DNA from: Thiohalocapsa sp. PB-PSB1
GTDB lineage: Bacteria > Pseudomonadota > Gammaproteobacteria > Chromatiales > Chromatiaceae
Direction: 5' to 3'
Length of the DNA stretch: 64,000 bases
Assembly: GCA_016745215.1 (NCBI GenBank)
Contig: CP050890.1
Span: 4,402,001-4,466,000, forward strand
The notes beneath the pieces are model-generated. The model had not been told where the DNA came from. It saw nothing but the letters and a program-made list of their open reading frames with translations, and did no database searches. How positions within the stretch are numbered: the stretch's first letter is position 1; each line of letters opens with the position of its first letter. The position numbers and the translations under genes are program-made. Below are positions 17,919 through 27,645 of this stretch, one piece after another.

Positions 17919-19869
17919 CTTCCAAGTAACTTCCCCTAAATAGCTGTTTCAATAGCTTTATTTATGTGACGAAATAGTTACGATCCGGCATGGATCGATG
18001 TACTACGGGAGGGCCGACGGTCTGTTGTTGTGATGATTACTATAGCCACACACAGAAGAAAGAAGCAAGGAAGCAAGTTCCGAAGATGAACCTATCATTG
18101 ACACAGAAAGTGCTCAATTGGTCGGATTTCAGGCGAACCTCTCCTCTCCTGCCGGGCAGGCTTTTTTCGCGAAGCGACGCCGCGAGCGCGCGTTTAAGCG
18201 GGGCGCTCGATCAGATCAAAGCCGAGCTGATCGGCACGCCGGCGCAGGTTGCTCAACACGCGCTTGCGATACTGCACCTCGTAGTCGTTGGCATCGGGCG
18301 GAGCGTATTCTGTCTGATTGGCGATCATGCTGTAGAGGATGGTGGCCAATTTGTGGGCGGTGGCGGTAATCGCCTTGGGAGCCCCCAAACGCGCTTTTTG
18401 ACGGCGCAAATAGCCCCCGAGGGCGCTGTGGGAGTTGGACAGCCCCTGTGCTGCGATGCGTAATGCAGCGGCCGCACGATTGGCCGAGGGTGTGGTCTTG
18501 CTCTTACCGATGCGCTTGCCTCCGGAGATCTTGTTGCCCGGAGACAAGCCGAGCCAGGAGCAGAACTGCTTGACCGAAGGCCAGCGCGACATATCGGTGC
18601 CGATCTCAGCGAGGATCTTCAAGACGCTGTGCGCATTGAGGCCGTCGATGCGGGTCAGGTCGACCCCGACGAGGCGAAACAGCTGCTCGTGCAAGTCATC
18701 GATAGCCGGGGTGTTGCGATCGACCTTGTGCTTGCGCAACGGCGGCGGTGCCTGGGCATCGGTGGTCGATTCCAGCCCTGCCAGTACGCGTGCGATTTCC
18801 TCATCGCAGCAAGCCCGTTGTTGTTGATAGAAATCGAACAGCTCCACGGCTTGGCGCAAGGCGAACAAATGCTCCTCGCGCCAATGACCCTGCAAAGCCT
18901 TGGCGATCATCTCACTGGACTGGCGACAACGCCGGTCACGGTGTTTGGCGAGTACCTGCGGGTCGCGTTCCCCATCAAGGATGGCGCGGATGATTTTCAT
19001 GCCGGTCACGCCGGTGATATCACTGACGACATGATGCAGATGAAGATTCATCTGATTGAGCGCCTTTTGCATATGCTGAACATGCATGCCGGCATAGCGC
19101 ACCAGATTGGCCCGTTGGCGAAGGTATGCCCGTAGCACGCACATCGACTCCTCGGGACGAAAAGCACCGCGTAGCAGACCGAAGCTGTGCAATTGTTGCA
19201 GCCACTGGCAGTCGAGCACGTCGGTCTTACGTCCCGGGACATTCTTGACGTGATGGGCATTGACCAGGAGCACCTCAAAGCCGCGACTCTCGAGCAGTTC
19301 GAACAGAGGGATCCAGTAGACGCCTGTGGATTCCATTGCCACGGTACGGATGCCGCACTGCTTGAGCCAATCGGCCAAACGCTCCAGATCGGCGGTGAAG
19401 GCAGGAAACTCACGCACCGGTTGTTCGTCACGATCGGCGGGAACCGCAACAAAGTGGCTGGTCGCGCCGATATCGATGCCAGCGGCATCCCCATTCAACC
19501 GTTCGATTTGGGTTTGCGCCTGCCACTCGTCGAGAGCGGCCTCACAGGCCACGGCCAGCGGCTTTTTCTTTGGCTCGGCCAGCGGCTTGCACTTCTTGGG
19601 TGGAAGAACCATACTTTTCTCCTGACAAATCAAAGCAAAAAGAGAGCGTTGATCAGGCCGATCAGGAGTGTTCGTGGATTTGCATTCTTCCGAACGGGAT
19701 CGCTTACGCGTCACCAGTGATGAGTTCGCTCACTCCCGGATCAGGCTAACGAACGGGCGTTGTTCAGCACCATTGCTTTTTCGACCTTGGGATCGGCTGA
19801 TCCAGCATAGTTTGCCATCAGTCTGCCCCAAGTTACTTGGCGATGAGGCCGCGGCGCGTGGTGGGGGGC
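17919..19869 (-). mobile_element. IS110-family (IS1111-like) element, copy 3
   Basis: Same 1951-bp unit as at 5770-7720. Its right end runs into a partial attC (19870-19910), after which copy 4 follows directly. Confidence 0.88.
18194..19612 (-). CDS. IS110-family transposase (DEDD), copy 3
   Basis: Protein identical to the copy at 6045-7463; intact, same start. Confidence 0.93.
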   Translation of the reverse strand: MVLPPKKCKPLAEPKKKPLAVACEAALDEWQAQTQIERLNGDAAGIDIGATSHFVAVPADRDEQPVREFPAFTADLERLADWLKQCGIRTVAMESTGVYWIPLFELLESRGFEVLLVNAHHVKNVPGRKTDVLDCQWLQQLHSFGLLRGAFRPEESMCVLRAYLRQRANLVRYAGMHVQHMQKALNQMNLHLHHVVSDITGVTGMKIIRAILDGERDPQVLAKHRDRRCRQSSEMIAKALQGHWREEHLFALRQAVELFDFYQQQRACCDEEIARVLAGLESTTDAQAPPPLRKHKVDRNTPAIDDLHEQLFRLVGVDLTRIDGLNAHSVLKILAEIGTDMSRWPSVKQFCSWLGLSPGNKISGGKRIGKSKTTPSANRAAAALRIAAQGLSNSHSALGGYLRRQKARLGAPKAITATAHKLATILYSMIANQTEYAPPDANDYEVQYRKRVLSNLRRRADQLGFDLIERPA

Positions 19870-19910
19870 TAACAAGCGCCTCGGCCCGACCGCCCGTTGC
19901 CGCGCCGTCG
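19867..19910 (+). other. Left half of an attC (duplicated fragment)
   Basis: Holds TAAC plus the left arm CGCCTCGGCCCGACCGCCCG up to the loop, but no right arm and no R' box. It is identical to the left arm of the complete site at 21859-21950 and should not recombine. Confidence 0.85.
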
Positions 19911-21861
19911 CTTCCAAGTAACTTCCCCTAAATAGCTGTTTCAATAGCTTTATTTATGTGACGAAATAGTTACGATCCGGCATGGATCGATGTACTACGG
20001 GAGGGCCGACGGTCTGTTGTTGTGATGATTACTATAGCCACACACAGAAGAAAGAAGCAAGGAAGCAAGTTCCGAAGATGAACCTATCATTGACACAGAA
20101 AGTGCTCAATTGGTCGGATTTCAGGCGAACCTCTCCTCTCCTGCCGGGCAGGCTTTTTTCGCGAAGCGACGCCGCGAGCGCGCGTTTAAGCGGGGCGCTC
20201 GATCAGATCAAAGCCGAGCTGATCGGCACGCCGGCGCAGGTTGCTCAACACGCGCTTGCGATACTGCACCTCGTAGTCGTTGGCATCGGGCGGAGCGTAT
20301 TCTGTCTGATTGGCGATCATGCTGTAGAGGATGGTGGCCAATTTGTGGGCGGTGGCGGTAATCGCCTTGGGAGCCCCCAAACGCGCTTTTTGACGGCGCA
20401 AATAGCCCCCGAGGGCGCTGTGGGAGTTGGACAGCCCCTGTGCTGCGATGCGTAATGCAGCGGCCGCACGATTGGCCGAGGGTGTGGTCTTGCTCTTACC
20501 GATGCGCTTGCCTCCGGAGATCTTGTTGCCCGGAGACAAGCCGAGCCAGGAGCAGAACTGCTTGACCGAAGGCCAGCGCGACATATCGGTGCCGATCTCA
20601 GCGAGGATCTTCAAGACGCTGTGCGCATTGAGGCCGTCGATGCGGGTCAGGTCGACCCCGACGAGGCGAAACAGCTGCTCGTGCAAGTCATCGATAGCCG
20701 GGGTGTTGCGATCGACCTTGTGCTTGCGCAACGGCGGCGGTGCCTGGGCATCGGTGGTCGATTCCAGCCCTGCCAGTACGCGTGCGATTTCCTCATCGCA
20801 GCAAGCCCGTTGTTGTTGATAGAAATCGAACAGCTCCACGGCTTGGCGCAAGGCGAACAAATGCTCCTCGCGCCAATGACCCTGCAAAGCCTTGGCGATC
20901 ATCTCACTGGACTGGCGACAACGCCGGTCACGGTGTTTGGCGAGTACCTGCGGGTCGCGTTCCCCATCAAGGATGGCGCGGATGATTTTCATGCCGGTCA
21001 CGCCGGTGATATCACTGACGACATGATGCAGATGAAGATTCATCTGATTGAGCGCCTTTTGCATATGCTGAACATGCATGCCGGCATAGCGCACCAGATT
21101 GGCCCGTTGGCGAAGGTATGCCCGTAGCACGCACATCGACTCCTCGGGACGAAAAGCACCGCGTAGCAGACCGAAGCTGTGCAATTGTTGCAGCCACTGG
21201 CAGTCGAGCACGTCGGTCTTACGTCCCGGGACATTCTTGACGTGATGGGCATTGACCAGGAGCACCTCAAAGCCGCGACTCTCGAGCAGTTCGAACAGAG
21301 GGATCCAGTAGACGCCTGTGGATTCCATTGCCACGGTACGGATGCCGCACTGCTTGAGCCAATCGGCCAAACGCTCCAGATCGGCGGTGAAGGCAGGAAA
21401 CTCACGCACCGGTTGTTCGTCACGATCGGCGGGAACCGCAACAAAGTGGCTGGTCGCGCCGATATCGATGCCAGCGGCATCCCCATTCAACCGTTCGATT
21501 TGGGTTTGCGCCTGCCACTCGTCGAGAGCGGCCTCACAGGCCACGGCCAGCGGCTTTTTCTTTGGCTCGGCCAGCGGCTTGCACTTCTTGGGTGGAAGAA
21601 CCATACTTTTCTCCTGACAAATCAAAGCAAAAAGAGAGCGTTGATCAGGCCGATCAGGAGTGTTCGTGGATTTGCATTCTTCCGAACGGGATCGCTTACG
21701 CGTCACCAGTGATGAGTTCGCTCACTCCCGGATCAGGCTAACGAACGGGCGTTGTTCAGCACCATTGCTTTTTCGACCTTGGGATCGGCTGATCCAGCAT
21801 AGTTTGCCATCAGTCTGCCCCAAGTTACTTGGCGATGAGGCCGCGGCGCGTGGTGGGGGGC
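19911..21861 (-). mobile_element. IS110-family (IS1111-like) element, copy 4
   Basis: Second unit of the tandem duplication; same 1951-bp sequence and followed by the complete attC. Confidence 0.88.
20186..21604 (-). CDS. IS110-family transposase (DEDD), copy 4
   Basis: Protein identical to the copy at 6045-7463; intact, same start. Confidence 0.93.
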   Translation of the reverse strand: MVLPPKKCKPLAEPKKKPLAVACEAALDEWQAQTQIERLNGDAAGIDIGATSHFVAVPADRDEQPVREFPAFTADLERLADWLKQCGIRTVAMESTGVYWIPLFELLESRGFEVLLVNAHHVKNVPGRKTDVLDCQWLQQLHSFGLLRGAFRPEESMCVLRAYLRQRANLVRYAGMHVQHMQKALNQMNLHLHHVVSDITGVTGMKIIRAILDGERDPQVLAKHRDRRCRQSSEMIAKALQGHWREEHLFALRQAVELFDFYQQQRACCDEEIARVLAGLESTTDAQAPPPLRKHKVDRNTPAIDDLHEQLFRLVGVDLTRIDGLNAHSVLKILAEIGTDMSRWPSVKQFCSWLGLSPGNKISGGKRIGKSKTTPSANRAAAALRIAAQGLSNSHSALGGYLRRQKARLGAPKAITATAHKLATILYSMIANQTEYAPPDANDYEVQYRKRVLSNLRRRADQLGFDLIERPA

Positions 21862-21950
21862 TAACAAGCGCCTCGGCCCGACCGCCCGTTGCCGCGCCGT
21901 CGCTTCGCTCCGGCGCGGCAACGGGCAGCGGGCCAGGCTTAACGTTAGCA
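21859..21950 (+). other. attC site, 5' edge occupied by IS110 copy 4
   Basis: GGCTAAC at the IS junction, CTCGGCCCGACCGCC arms, R' GTTAGCA 21944-21950. Confidence 0.85.
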
Positions 21951-21967
21951 ACGATACAGGAGACGAC

Positions 21968-22324
21968 GTGGCAAACACACTTGTTGGCGCGTCAAGCGCC
22001 ACGTACAGAACGGCAGTAAACAAGGTCGCAAAAGCGATTAAGCGCAAGCCAAGACATACCCGATACCCAAGCAAGGACTTAGATGACATCGTTAGAAAAA
22101 TACCTGGCGTGCTTGACCAAGAAATCATCAAATGGTATAAATTAGGCGTAAAGAGGGGCATGAGGAAGGCCACGGATTTGATGGCGGAGAACGCTATCTA
22201 TAAGAAAGGGGAAGCTGTTTACGCGCCAGACGATATGATGGTTAAGGTCCGAGTTAGAATCGCGGGAAAGCCGTGGAAGAAGGTGGAGATTCACGTTAAG
22301 CCCAAGCAAATCGGCTTCAAATAG
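21968..22324 (+). CDS. Small basic hypothetical protein
   Basis: 118 residues from GTG 21968, with AGGAG just upstream (21958-21962). The protein is strongly basic (many Lys/Arg) with a helical N-terminal half and a beta-rich C-terminal half ending in VEIHVKPKQIGFK. No signal peptide or membrane segment. No family recognised; nucleic-acid binding would fit the charge, but that is speculation. It is the only gene of its cassette; IS110 copy 5 starts 13 bp after the stop. Confidence 0.65.
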   Translation: MANTLVGASSATYRTAVNKVAKAIKRKPRHTRYPSKDLDDIVRKIPGVLDQEIIKWYKLGVKRGMRKATDLMAENAIYKKGEAVYAPDDMMVKVRVRIAGKPWKKVEIHVKPKQIGFK

Positions 22325-22336
22325 ATCCATCAGATG

Positions 22337-24287
22337 CTTCCAAGTAACTTCCCCTAAATAGCTGTTTCAATAGCTTTATTTATGTGACGAAATAGTTACG
22401 ATCCGGCATGGATCGATGTACTACGGGAGGGCCGACGGTCTGTTGTTGTGATGATTACTATAGCCACACACAGAAGAAAGAAGCAAGGAAGCAAGTTCCG
22501 AAGATGAACCTATCATTGACACAGAAAGTGCTCAATTGGTCGGATTTCAGGCGAACCTCTCCTCTCCTGCCGGGCAGGCTTTTTTCGCGAAGCGACGCCG
22601 CGAGCGCGCGTTTAAGCGGGGCGCTCGATCAGATCAAAGCCGAGCTGATCGGCACGCCGGCGCAGGTTGCTCAACACGCGCTTGCGATACTGCACCTCGT
22701 AGTCGTTGGCATCGGGCGGAGCGTATTCTGTCTGATTGGCGATCATGCTGTAGAGGATGGTGGCCAATTTGTGGGCGGTGGCGGTAATCGCCTTGGGAGC
22801 CCCCAAACGCGCTTTTTGACGGCGCAAATAGCCCCCGAGGGCGCTGTGGGAGTTGGACAGCCCCTGTGCTGCGATGCGTAATGCAGCGGCCGCACGATTG
22901 GCCGAGGGTGTGGTCTTGCTCTTACCGATGCGCTTGCCTCCGGAGATCTTGTTGCCCGGAGACAAGCCGAGCCAGGAGCAGAACTGCTTGACCGAAGGCC
23001 AGCGCGACATATCGGTGCCGATCTCAGCGAGGATCTTCAAGACGCTGTGCGCATTGAGGCCGTCGATGCGGGTCAGGTCGACCCCGACGAGGCGAAACAG
23101 CTGCTCGTGCAAGTCATCGATAGCCGGGGTGTTGCGATCGACCTTGTGCTTGCGCAACGGCGGCGGTGCCTGGGCATCGGTGGTCGATTCCAGCCCTGCC
23201 AGTACGCGTGCGATTTCCTCATCGCAGCAAGCCCGTTGTTGTTGATAGAAATCGAACAGCTCCACGGCTTGGCGCAAGGCGAACAAATGCTCCTCGCGCC
23301 AATGACCCTGCAAAGCCTTGGCGATCATCTCACTGGACTGGCGACAACGCCGGTCACGGTGTTTGGCGAGTACCTGCGGGTCGCGTTCCCCATCAAGGAT
23401 GGCGCGGATGATTTTCATGCCGGTCACGCCGGTGATATCACTGACGACATGATGCAGATGAAGATTCATCTGATTGAGCGCCTTTTGCATATGCTGAACA
23501 TGCATGCCGGCATAGCGCACCAGATTGGCCCGTTGGCGAAGGTATGCCCGTAGCACGCACATCGACTCCTCGGGACGAAAAGCACCGCGTAGCAGACCGA
23601 AGCTGTGCAATTGTTGCAGCCACTGGCAGTCGAGCACGTCGGTCTTACGTCCCGGGACATTCTTGACGTGATGGGCATTGACCAGGAGCACCTCAAAGCC
23701 GCGACTCTCGAGCAGTTCGAACAGAGGGATCCAGTAGACGCCTGTGGATTCCATTGCCACGGTACGGATGCCGCACTGCTTGAGCCAATCGGCCAAACGC
23801 TCCAGATCGGCGGTGAAGGCAGGAAACTCACGCACCGGTTGTTCGTCACGATCGGCGGGAACCGCAACAAAGTGGCTGGTCGCGCCGATATCGATGCCAG
23901 CGGCATCCCCATTCAACCGTTCGATTTGGGTTTGCGCCTGCCACTCGTCGAGAGCGGCCTCACAGGCCACGGCCAGCGGCTTTTTCTTTGGCTCGGCCAG
24001 CGGCTTGCACTTCTTGGGTGGAAGAACCATACTTTTCTCCTGACAAATCAAAGCAAAAAGAGAGCGTTGATCAGGCCGATCAGGAGTGTTCGTGGATTTG
24101 CATTCTTCCGAACGGGATCGCTTACGCGTCACCAGTGATGAGTTCGCTCACTCCCGGATCAGGCTAACGAACGGGCGTTGTTCAGCACCATTGCTTTTTC
24201 GACCTTGGGATCGGCTGATCCAGCATAGTTTGCCATCAGTCTGCCCCAAGTTACTTGGCGATGAGGCCGCGGCGCGTGGTGGGGGGC
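22337..24287 (-). mobile_element. IS110-family (IS1111-like) element, copy 5, at an attC site
   Basis: Same 1951-bp unit; left flank is the preceding cassette, right end abuts TAAC of the attC at 24285-24376. Confidence 0.88.
22612..24030 (-). CDS. IS110-family transposase (DEDD), copy 5
   Basis: Protein identical to the copy at 6045-7463; intact, same start. Confidence 0.93.
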   Translation of the reverse strand: MVLPPKKCKPLAEPKKKPLAVACEAALDEWQAQTQIERLNGDAAGIDIGATSHFVAVPADRDEQPVREFPAFTADLERLADWLKQCGIRTVAMESTGVYWIPLFELLESRGFEVLLVNAHHVKNVPGRKTDVLDCQWLQQLHSFGLLRGAFRPEESMCVLRAYLRQRANLVRYAGMHVQHMQKALNQMNLHLHHVVSDITGVTGMKIIRAILDGERDPQVLAKHRDRRCRQSSEMIAKALQGHWREEHLFALRQAVELFDFYQQQRACCDEEIARVLAGLESTTDAQAPPPLRKHKVDRNTPAIDDLHEQLFRLVGVDLTRIDGLNAHSVLKILAEIGTDMSRWPSVKQFCSWLGLSPGNKISGGKRIGKSKTTPSANRAAAALRIAAQGLSNSHSALGGYLRRQKARLGAPKAITATAHKLATILYSMIANQTEYAPPDANDYEVQYRKRVLSNLRRRADQLGFDLIERPA

Positions 24288-24376
24288 TAACAAGCGCCTC
24301 GGCCCGACCGCCCGTTGCCGCGCCGTCGCTGCGCTCCGGCGCGGCAACGGGCGGCGGGCCAGGCTTAACGTTGGAC
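24285..24376 (+). other. attC site, 5' edge occupied by IS110 copy 5
   Basis: GGCTAAC at the IS junction, CTCGGCCCGACCGCC arms, R' GTTGGAC 24370-24376. Confidence 0.85.
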
Positions 24377-24580
24377 TGGGAGCCCGCCGCCGTCGCCGGC
24401 TTGGCCCGCGCGCTGATCGCCACCGGTTTCGCCGCCGCCGGCCCGTACAACCACCTGGCCCTGAACCCGGCCCTGTGCCCCTACCTGCGCCGCGCCCTCG
24501 CCGCGGACCAGCGCGTCGGGCTGGAGGCGCGCTGGCAGCAGGCGCGCCTGCACCGCCCCGACGCCCGTCAGCCCCGCAGT
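24377..24580 (+). pseudogene. Fragment of a larger GC-rich gene (TPR/NTPase-like?)
   Basis: The frame reading WEPAAVAGLARALIAT ... NPALCPYLRRALAADQ ... LEARWQQA has natural protein character. It resembles internal segments of large TPR/CHAT-type or NTPase proteins I remember from purple sulfur bacteria, but it has neither start nor end here. It is much more GC-rich than its neighbours. The rest of the gap to 24786 shows no convincing gene. A broken remnant is the best reading; family identity is weak. Confidence 0.35.
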
Positions 24581-24786
24581 TGGGTGTTGACAGCCCACCC
24601 CGCCCCCGCTAACCTTCGGCAATCCAATCTGGACGCTCAGGTCGGCTTGGAATTCCTATTCGTTAGGTTGACTTTCCTATCCGTTTCGGTCGTCGGGGTC
24701 GCGACGCAACCAGACCAGGCGCCAATTGTTCTCGTGCCCACGGTCAACCCCACACCCTTGCAAATTCTAGCTCACAGGAGAACACC

Positions 24787-25452
24787 ATGTACCGCCCAGC
24801 CCTCTTTGCCGCGGCGCTAGCCGTCGCCTCAGCCCCCGTGGGCGCAGCAGTCGTCTACTCGCAGACGCCATATAAGCTGGTCGGTGCGACCAGCGATTTC
24901 AGCGTTGACGTTGGTCTTAACCAGCAAGCAGACAATTTTCAGCTGACTTCGGCGTCCACCATTCGCGGGATCAGCTTTTGGGGTGACCGAGGCGCGCTCA
25001 CCCCCGACGATATGTTCATCATACGGATCTTCGCTGACATCACCGACAAACCCAACACGACCCCGCTTTCCGAATCCTTATTAGCCGATCTAATCCGCAC
25101 CCCCACCGGGGAGTCCATCGCCGGGAGTCCGGTATACGCCTACTCCGCGAACCTCGTCTCGCCCTTCGCGTTGAACGCATCCACTACCTACTACTTGTCG
25201 ATCGTCAACAACACCGCGAGTACCGACCCCTGGAGTTGGTCGCAACTGAACGGCACCGTGGACAACAGACGCTGGCATCGGGCAGGGGGCGTGAGCGCCA
25301 CCGACGAATGGAGCGAGACAACCAGTGATCTCGCGTTCGTTCTGACCGACCAAGAGGTCCCGGTGCCGGCGCCGTTGGCGCTGATCGCCATCGGTGGGCT
25401 GGCCTTGGCCATGATCCGGCGGCGTCGCGGGTCCGCAACCACCGAGGCGTAG
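24787..25452 (+). CDS. VPLPA-CTERM/PEP-CTERM surface protein
   Basis: 221 residues; ATG 24787 after CAGGAG. Signal peptide ends around PVGAA (residue 20). The body is a beta-rich domain of about 160 residues. The C-terminus has VPVPAPLALIAIGGLALA then MIRRRRG: the Pro-containing motif, TM helix and Arg cluster of the VPLPA-CTERM signal processed by an exosortase. No exosortase gene lies in the window, so it must be encoded elsewhere. Role probably extracellular matrix or surface; ligand unknown. Confidence 0.8.
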   Translation: MYRPALFAAALAVASAPVGAAVVYSQTPYKLVGATSDFSVDVGLNQQADNFQLTSASTIRGISFWGDRGALTPDDMFIIRIFADITDKPNTTPLSESLLADLIRTPTGESIAGSPVYAYSANLVSPFALNASTTYYLSIVNNTASTDPWSWSQLNGTVDNRRWHRAGGVSATDEWSETTSDLAFVLTDQEVPVPAPLALIAIGGLALAMIRRRRGSATTEA

Positions 25453-25578
25453 GTCGCTGATCGGCGGTTGGTCCAGCGCGTTGTGGCGTTGGGGATTACG
25501 GTGACACTTTATCATTTACACAATTTACACAGGCACAATCGTTGGCATTGCCTGTTGCACCCGCTGAGCTATGGTAGC

Positions 25579-25667
25579 GTCCAACGAGTCCGCCAGCCCG
25601 ACGCCAAACTGCGGCCGGCGCTTCGCGCGTAGCCGCAGTTTGCCGCGGGCTGCGGTGAACGTTAGAT
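25579..25667 (+). other. attC site
   Basis: R'' GTCCAAC 25579-25585, GACGCCAAACTGCGG arms, R' GTTAGAT 25661-25667. Confidence 0.87.
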
Positions 25668-27366
25668 TAAAACGCTATCGCGTTGGAAGAGACCACACCC
25701 GAGACAAAGCAGCACCGGCGCTGAAATAAACAATCAACAAGAAAAAGAATAAGCACACGCAATGGCATCGCCATTCCTTTCCTCTCCAACTCCCCATCAC
25801 AGAGCGGGACACACGCACTCCGGCTCCAAGCAGAGACCGACGTTCGAAGTCGCCGACATCCTGCGCGCGCATTTGCCCGACTCCCTGCACGAGCACTCCC
25901 ATCCGCTGCACGTGCACAAGGTACTCAGTGCCATCCAAAACTGCCGCACCGCGGCGCTGGGCGGGCACATCGACTACTGCACTGACTGCGGCACCCTTTA
26001 CAACAGCGACAACTCCTGTCGCGACCGCCACTGCCCGAAATGTCAAGGGCTGGAGAAAGCGCGCTGGATCGAAGCGCGCAAAGACGAACTGCTGCCGGTG
26101 CCCTATTTTCATACCGTCTTCACGCTGCCGCATGCGATCAACGACTGGGTGGGGTGGAACGACAAACTGATTTACGACCTGCTGTTCGCCAGCGCGACGG
26201 ACACCCTGCAAGCCTTTGCCGCTCGTCATTGGCACGGAACCCTCGGCATCACCGCCGTGCTGCACACCTGGGGCCAGACGATGGAGCGCCACATCCATCT
26301 GCACTGCATCGTCCCAGGCGGAGCTTTAACGTTCGATGGCGAACAGTTCAAACCCTGCCCGCATCGTGACTGGTTATTCCCGGTCAAAGCGCTGTCCAAG
26401 GTCTTCCGCGGAAACTACCTCGAGCGCCTGGAGCACGCGCATGCCACAGGCGAGCTGAAGACACCGCCGGGCACGCACTTCGGCGCGTTGCGCAAGGCAC
26501 TGCGCGAGCACGACTGGGTGGTCTACGCCAAACCCCCGTTCGGCGGACCGCAACAGATCATCGACTACCTCGGGCGATACACCCACCGCATTGCCATCAG
26601 CAACCACCGCATCCTCAATCTTGCCGACGGCAAAGTCACCTTCACCTGGAAAGACTATAAAGACGGCGCCAAGACCAAAGTGATGACGCTGGACGCCAAC
26701 GAATTCATCCGGCGGTTCACGCTGCACATCCTGCCGCCGCGCTTCACCCGCATCCGCCACTACGGACTGCTCGCCTGCGGACACCGCGCGACCAAGCTCA
26801 ATCGTGCCAAAGCGCTGCTTGGCCTAGCGCCGGTGACGACGACCAAAGTGCGCGAGCCCTACGACGTCTTGCTGCAACGCCTGACCGGCAAAGACATCCA
26901 CGTCTGCCCGAGCTGCGGCGGACGGCTACGACGTCAGCGCGACCTTGCGCCCACCATTGGACCCGCTCGCGGCCAAGACCCGCCGCTTGCGTGCGAGGCG
27001 GCCTGATGCACATCTCCTCCACTCGATCCGCATCGGCTCGGGACAGTGCTGCTATGTTGCGACGCGACCGCGGTGAGCGAAAAACCGTTGTGCTCCATGC
27101 GAAATCGCTGCGCCCGCGGGACCGAGCGCGCGCAACGGAGCCTTGCTCGTGCAACTGCGCCAACATCAGCGGGAGTTTCCAGGCCCCACCCAGGGCTTGA
27201 CTGTTGTAGAATCCACATAGCGGTTCGCTGAGACGGACACCGAAGCGAACCAAAAAAATGTTTTAATCTAACAGGGCGTTGAACCTGCCGAGCCCGCGCC
27301 GGTCGGGCACCGCGGCGCTTCGCGCTCGCGGCCCGACCGGCGCGGGCTCGGCAGGTTAACTAAACG
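25662..27366 (+). mobile_element. IS91-type transposase gene cassette, copy B (1705 bp)
   Basis: Same length and boundaries as the copy at 8776-10480, but behind a different attC. Confidence 0.88.
25762..27006 (+). CDS. IS91-family HUH/Y2 transposase, copy B
   Basis: 414 residues, intact HIHLH and DYLGRYTHR motifs. Differs from copy A by a few residues (for example D in place of Y83, H in place of N158, A in place of T228, G in place of A241). None touch catalytic positions. Confidence 0.92.
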   Translation: MASPFLSSPTPHHRAGHTHSGSKQRPTFEVADILRAHLPDSLHEHSHPLHVHKVLSAIQNCRTAALGGHIDYCTDCGTLYNSDNSCRDRHCPKCQGLEKARWIEARKDELLPVPYFHTVFTLPHAINDWVGWNDKLIYDLLFASATDTLQAFAARHWHGTLGITAVLHTWGQTMERHIHLHCIVPGGALTFDGEQFKPCPHRDWLFPVKALSKVFRGNYLERLEHAHATGELKTPPGTHFGALRKALREHDWVVYAKPPFGGPQQIIDYLGRYTHRIAISNHRILNLADGKVTFTWKDYKDGAKTKVMTLDANEFIRRFTLHILPPRFTRIRHYGLLACGHRATKLNRAKALLGLAPVTTTKVREPYDVLLQRLTGKDIHVCPSCGGRLRRQRDLAPTIGPARGQDPPLACEAA

Positions 27367-27372
27367 TTAGGC
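27266..27372 (+). other. attC site (transposase-cassette type)
   Basis: R'' ATCTAAC 27266-27272, same long arms as at 10380, R' GTTAGGC 27366-27372. Confidence 0.9.
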
Positions 27373-27394
27373 ACCGATTCGCCATCACGCACTC

Positions 27395-27637
27395 ATGGGT
27401 AAAGCCGAGAAGACGCTGAGCATTGTCCTTCGCGGAACTTCGGACGCCAACATCCCGTTCAAGGATCTTTGCTCGCTTATGCTGAAGCTCGGGTTTGCGG
27501 AGCGCGTCCGAGGCGATCACTACATCTACTCAAGAGAAGGTGTCGAAGAGATCCTGAACTTGCAACCAGTCGGTGCTAAGGCGAAAGCGTATCAGGTCAA
27601 GCAAGTTCGAACCGTCATCCTTAAGTACAAACTCTGA
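27395..27637 (+). CDS. hicA: HicA-family toxin
   Basis: 80 residues; ATG 27395, first gene of a two-gene cassette. HicA toxins are small double-stranded-RNA-binding-fold mRNA interferases with one catalytic histidine. Here the motif reads RGDHYIYSREG with H42 (usual form G-S-H-x-x-(F/Y)). It is followed by EILNLQP and the PYQVKQVR-like region (AYQVKQVRTVIL). The HicB partner starts 8 bp downstream, the normal toxin-first order. Confidence 0.85.
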   Translation: MGKAEKTLSIVLRGTSDANIPFKDLCSLMLKLGFAERVRGDHYIYSREGVEEILNLQPVGAKAKAYQVKQVRTVILKYKL

Positions 27638-27645
27638 GAGAAGCG

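Larger units (their letters stand above)
17919..21902. repeat. 1992-bp tandem duplication of IS110 element plus half an attC
   Basis: Unit 1 is 17919-19910 and unit 2 is 19911-21902; each is the IS plus the left arm of the same attC. The hexamer CGCTTC occurs both at the IS left junction and in the loop of the attC, so a 6-bp microhomology duplication explains the structure without a second insertion. Confidence 0.8.

Noticed and set aside
24600..24675. Possible attC with GCTAAC and GTTAGGT boxes
   Set aside because: Only a very weak inner palindrome (AATCCAA/TTGGAATT) and the boxes sit in one cassette without a gene between; probably chance.
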